Of a stretch of DNA of 64,000 nucleotides, positions 63,970-64,000 are shown piece by piece (within the stretch, counting starts at the first letter, position 1; each line of letters begins with the position of its first letter). Under the pieces are notes generated by a model that had not been told where the DNA came from, did no database searches, and saw only the letters and a list, made by a program, of their open reading frames with translations. A program made the position numbers and the translations under genes. Location: the NCBI GenBank assembly GCA_033763895.1, contig JANRJQ010000004.1, positions 731,001 through 795,000 on the forward strand, read 5' to 3'. Source of the stretch: Chloroherpetonaceae bacterium (GTDB taxonomy: Bacteria > Bacteroidota > Chlorobiia > Chlorobiales > Thermochlorobacteraceae).

Positions 63970-63990
63970 AAGGACGCTTTCGGCGTCCTT
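63970..63990 (-). terminator. Hairpin after the SDR gene, best placed for a minus-strand transcript
   Basis: AAGGACGC pairs with GCGTCCTT (63983-63990) over a five-base loop. A T7 run follows only when it is read on the minus strand (from 63971 down), so it probably ends a minus-strand gene beyond the window, with weaker use by the SDR transcript. Confidence 0.6.
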
Positions 63991-64000
63991 ATAAACTTAC

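Noticed and set aside
1-64000. tRNA, rRNA and riboswitches
   Set aside because: No cloverleaf-type sequence with a conserved T-loop, no rRNA stretch and no known riboswitch core was recognised. A covariance-model search would be needed to exclude them fully.

Overview
The window looks like a chromosomal segment of a Bacteroidota/Chlorobiota-type bacterium, most likely the Ignavibacteria/Chloroherpeton side of the Chlorobi. This rests on several secreted proteins ending in a type IX secretion (T9SS) sorting domain with the NYPNPFNP...LLGR...SGVYFYRL signature, on TonB-dependent and PorV-like outer-membrane proteins, and on DUF3667/DUF5683-like proteins. No rRNA or tRNA gene was seen, so the assignment is by protein style only.

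Layout. Positions 1-4378 hold the tail of a membrane protein, an SDR, nadA, a DedA protein and a TPR protein. Positions 4559-6349 hold a nonahaem membrane cytochrome c. Positions 6641-35408 are one large carbohydrate-utilisation region, all on the minus strand. It has three blocks: (i) a 17.5 kb, ten-gene tight operon (TonB receptor, 1280-aa sorted surface protein, PorV-like protein, GluP/FucP-type transporter, GH16, GH125, galT, galK, GH36, ROK kinase); (ii) a single sorted LamG-like protein with its own terminator; (iii) two GH92 mannosidases, a GH3 glucosidase and a LacI-type regulator. An identical 18-bp, CG-centred dyad precedes blocks (i) and (ii) and is the likely LacI operator. The enzymes fit attack on an alpha-mannan carrying galactose plus a beta-glucan, a mixture found in fungal or yeast walls. 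There is a SusC-like receptor but no SusD.

Positions 35580-50968 are mostly housekeeping and accessory genes: DUF3667, DUF5683, parB, parA, an AAG-type glycosylase, a YdeI-like protein, hemA, a PIN toxin/antitoxin pair whose toxin is frameshifted, fhs, an HxlR regulator divergent from a three-gene DJ-1/SnoaL/NADP-reductase operon, a small outer-membrane protein, a diguanylate cyclase, CapA and an isochorismatase-like hydrolase.

Positions 51062-54000 contain a secreted esterase-like protein and then a REP-associated tyrosine transposase (RAYT) bracketed by inverted REP palindromes, within an array of eleven GACCCC/GGGGTC hairpins plus one half-site. A related hairpin 5 kb away appears to serve as a transcription terminator.

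Positions 54021-63959 hold a frameshifted acetyl-CoA synthetase, an aldo/keto reductase, a secreted delta-60-repeat protein, a LuxR-type response regulator, a cytosolic TPR histidine kinase and an SDR. An identical 18-bp palindrome lies upstream of both the response regulator and the delta-60 protein, so it probably marks the regulator's binding site and a target gene.
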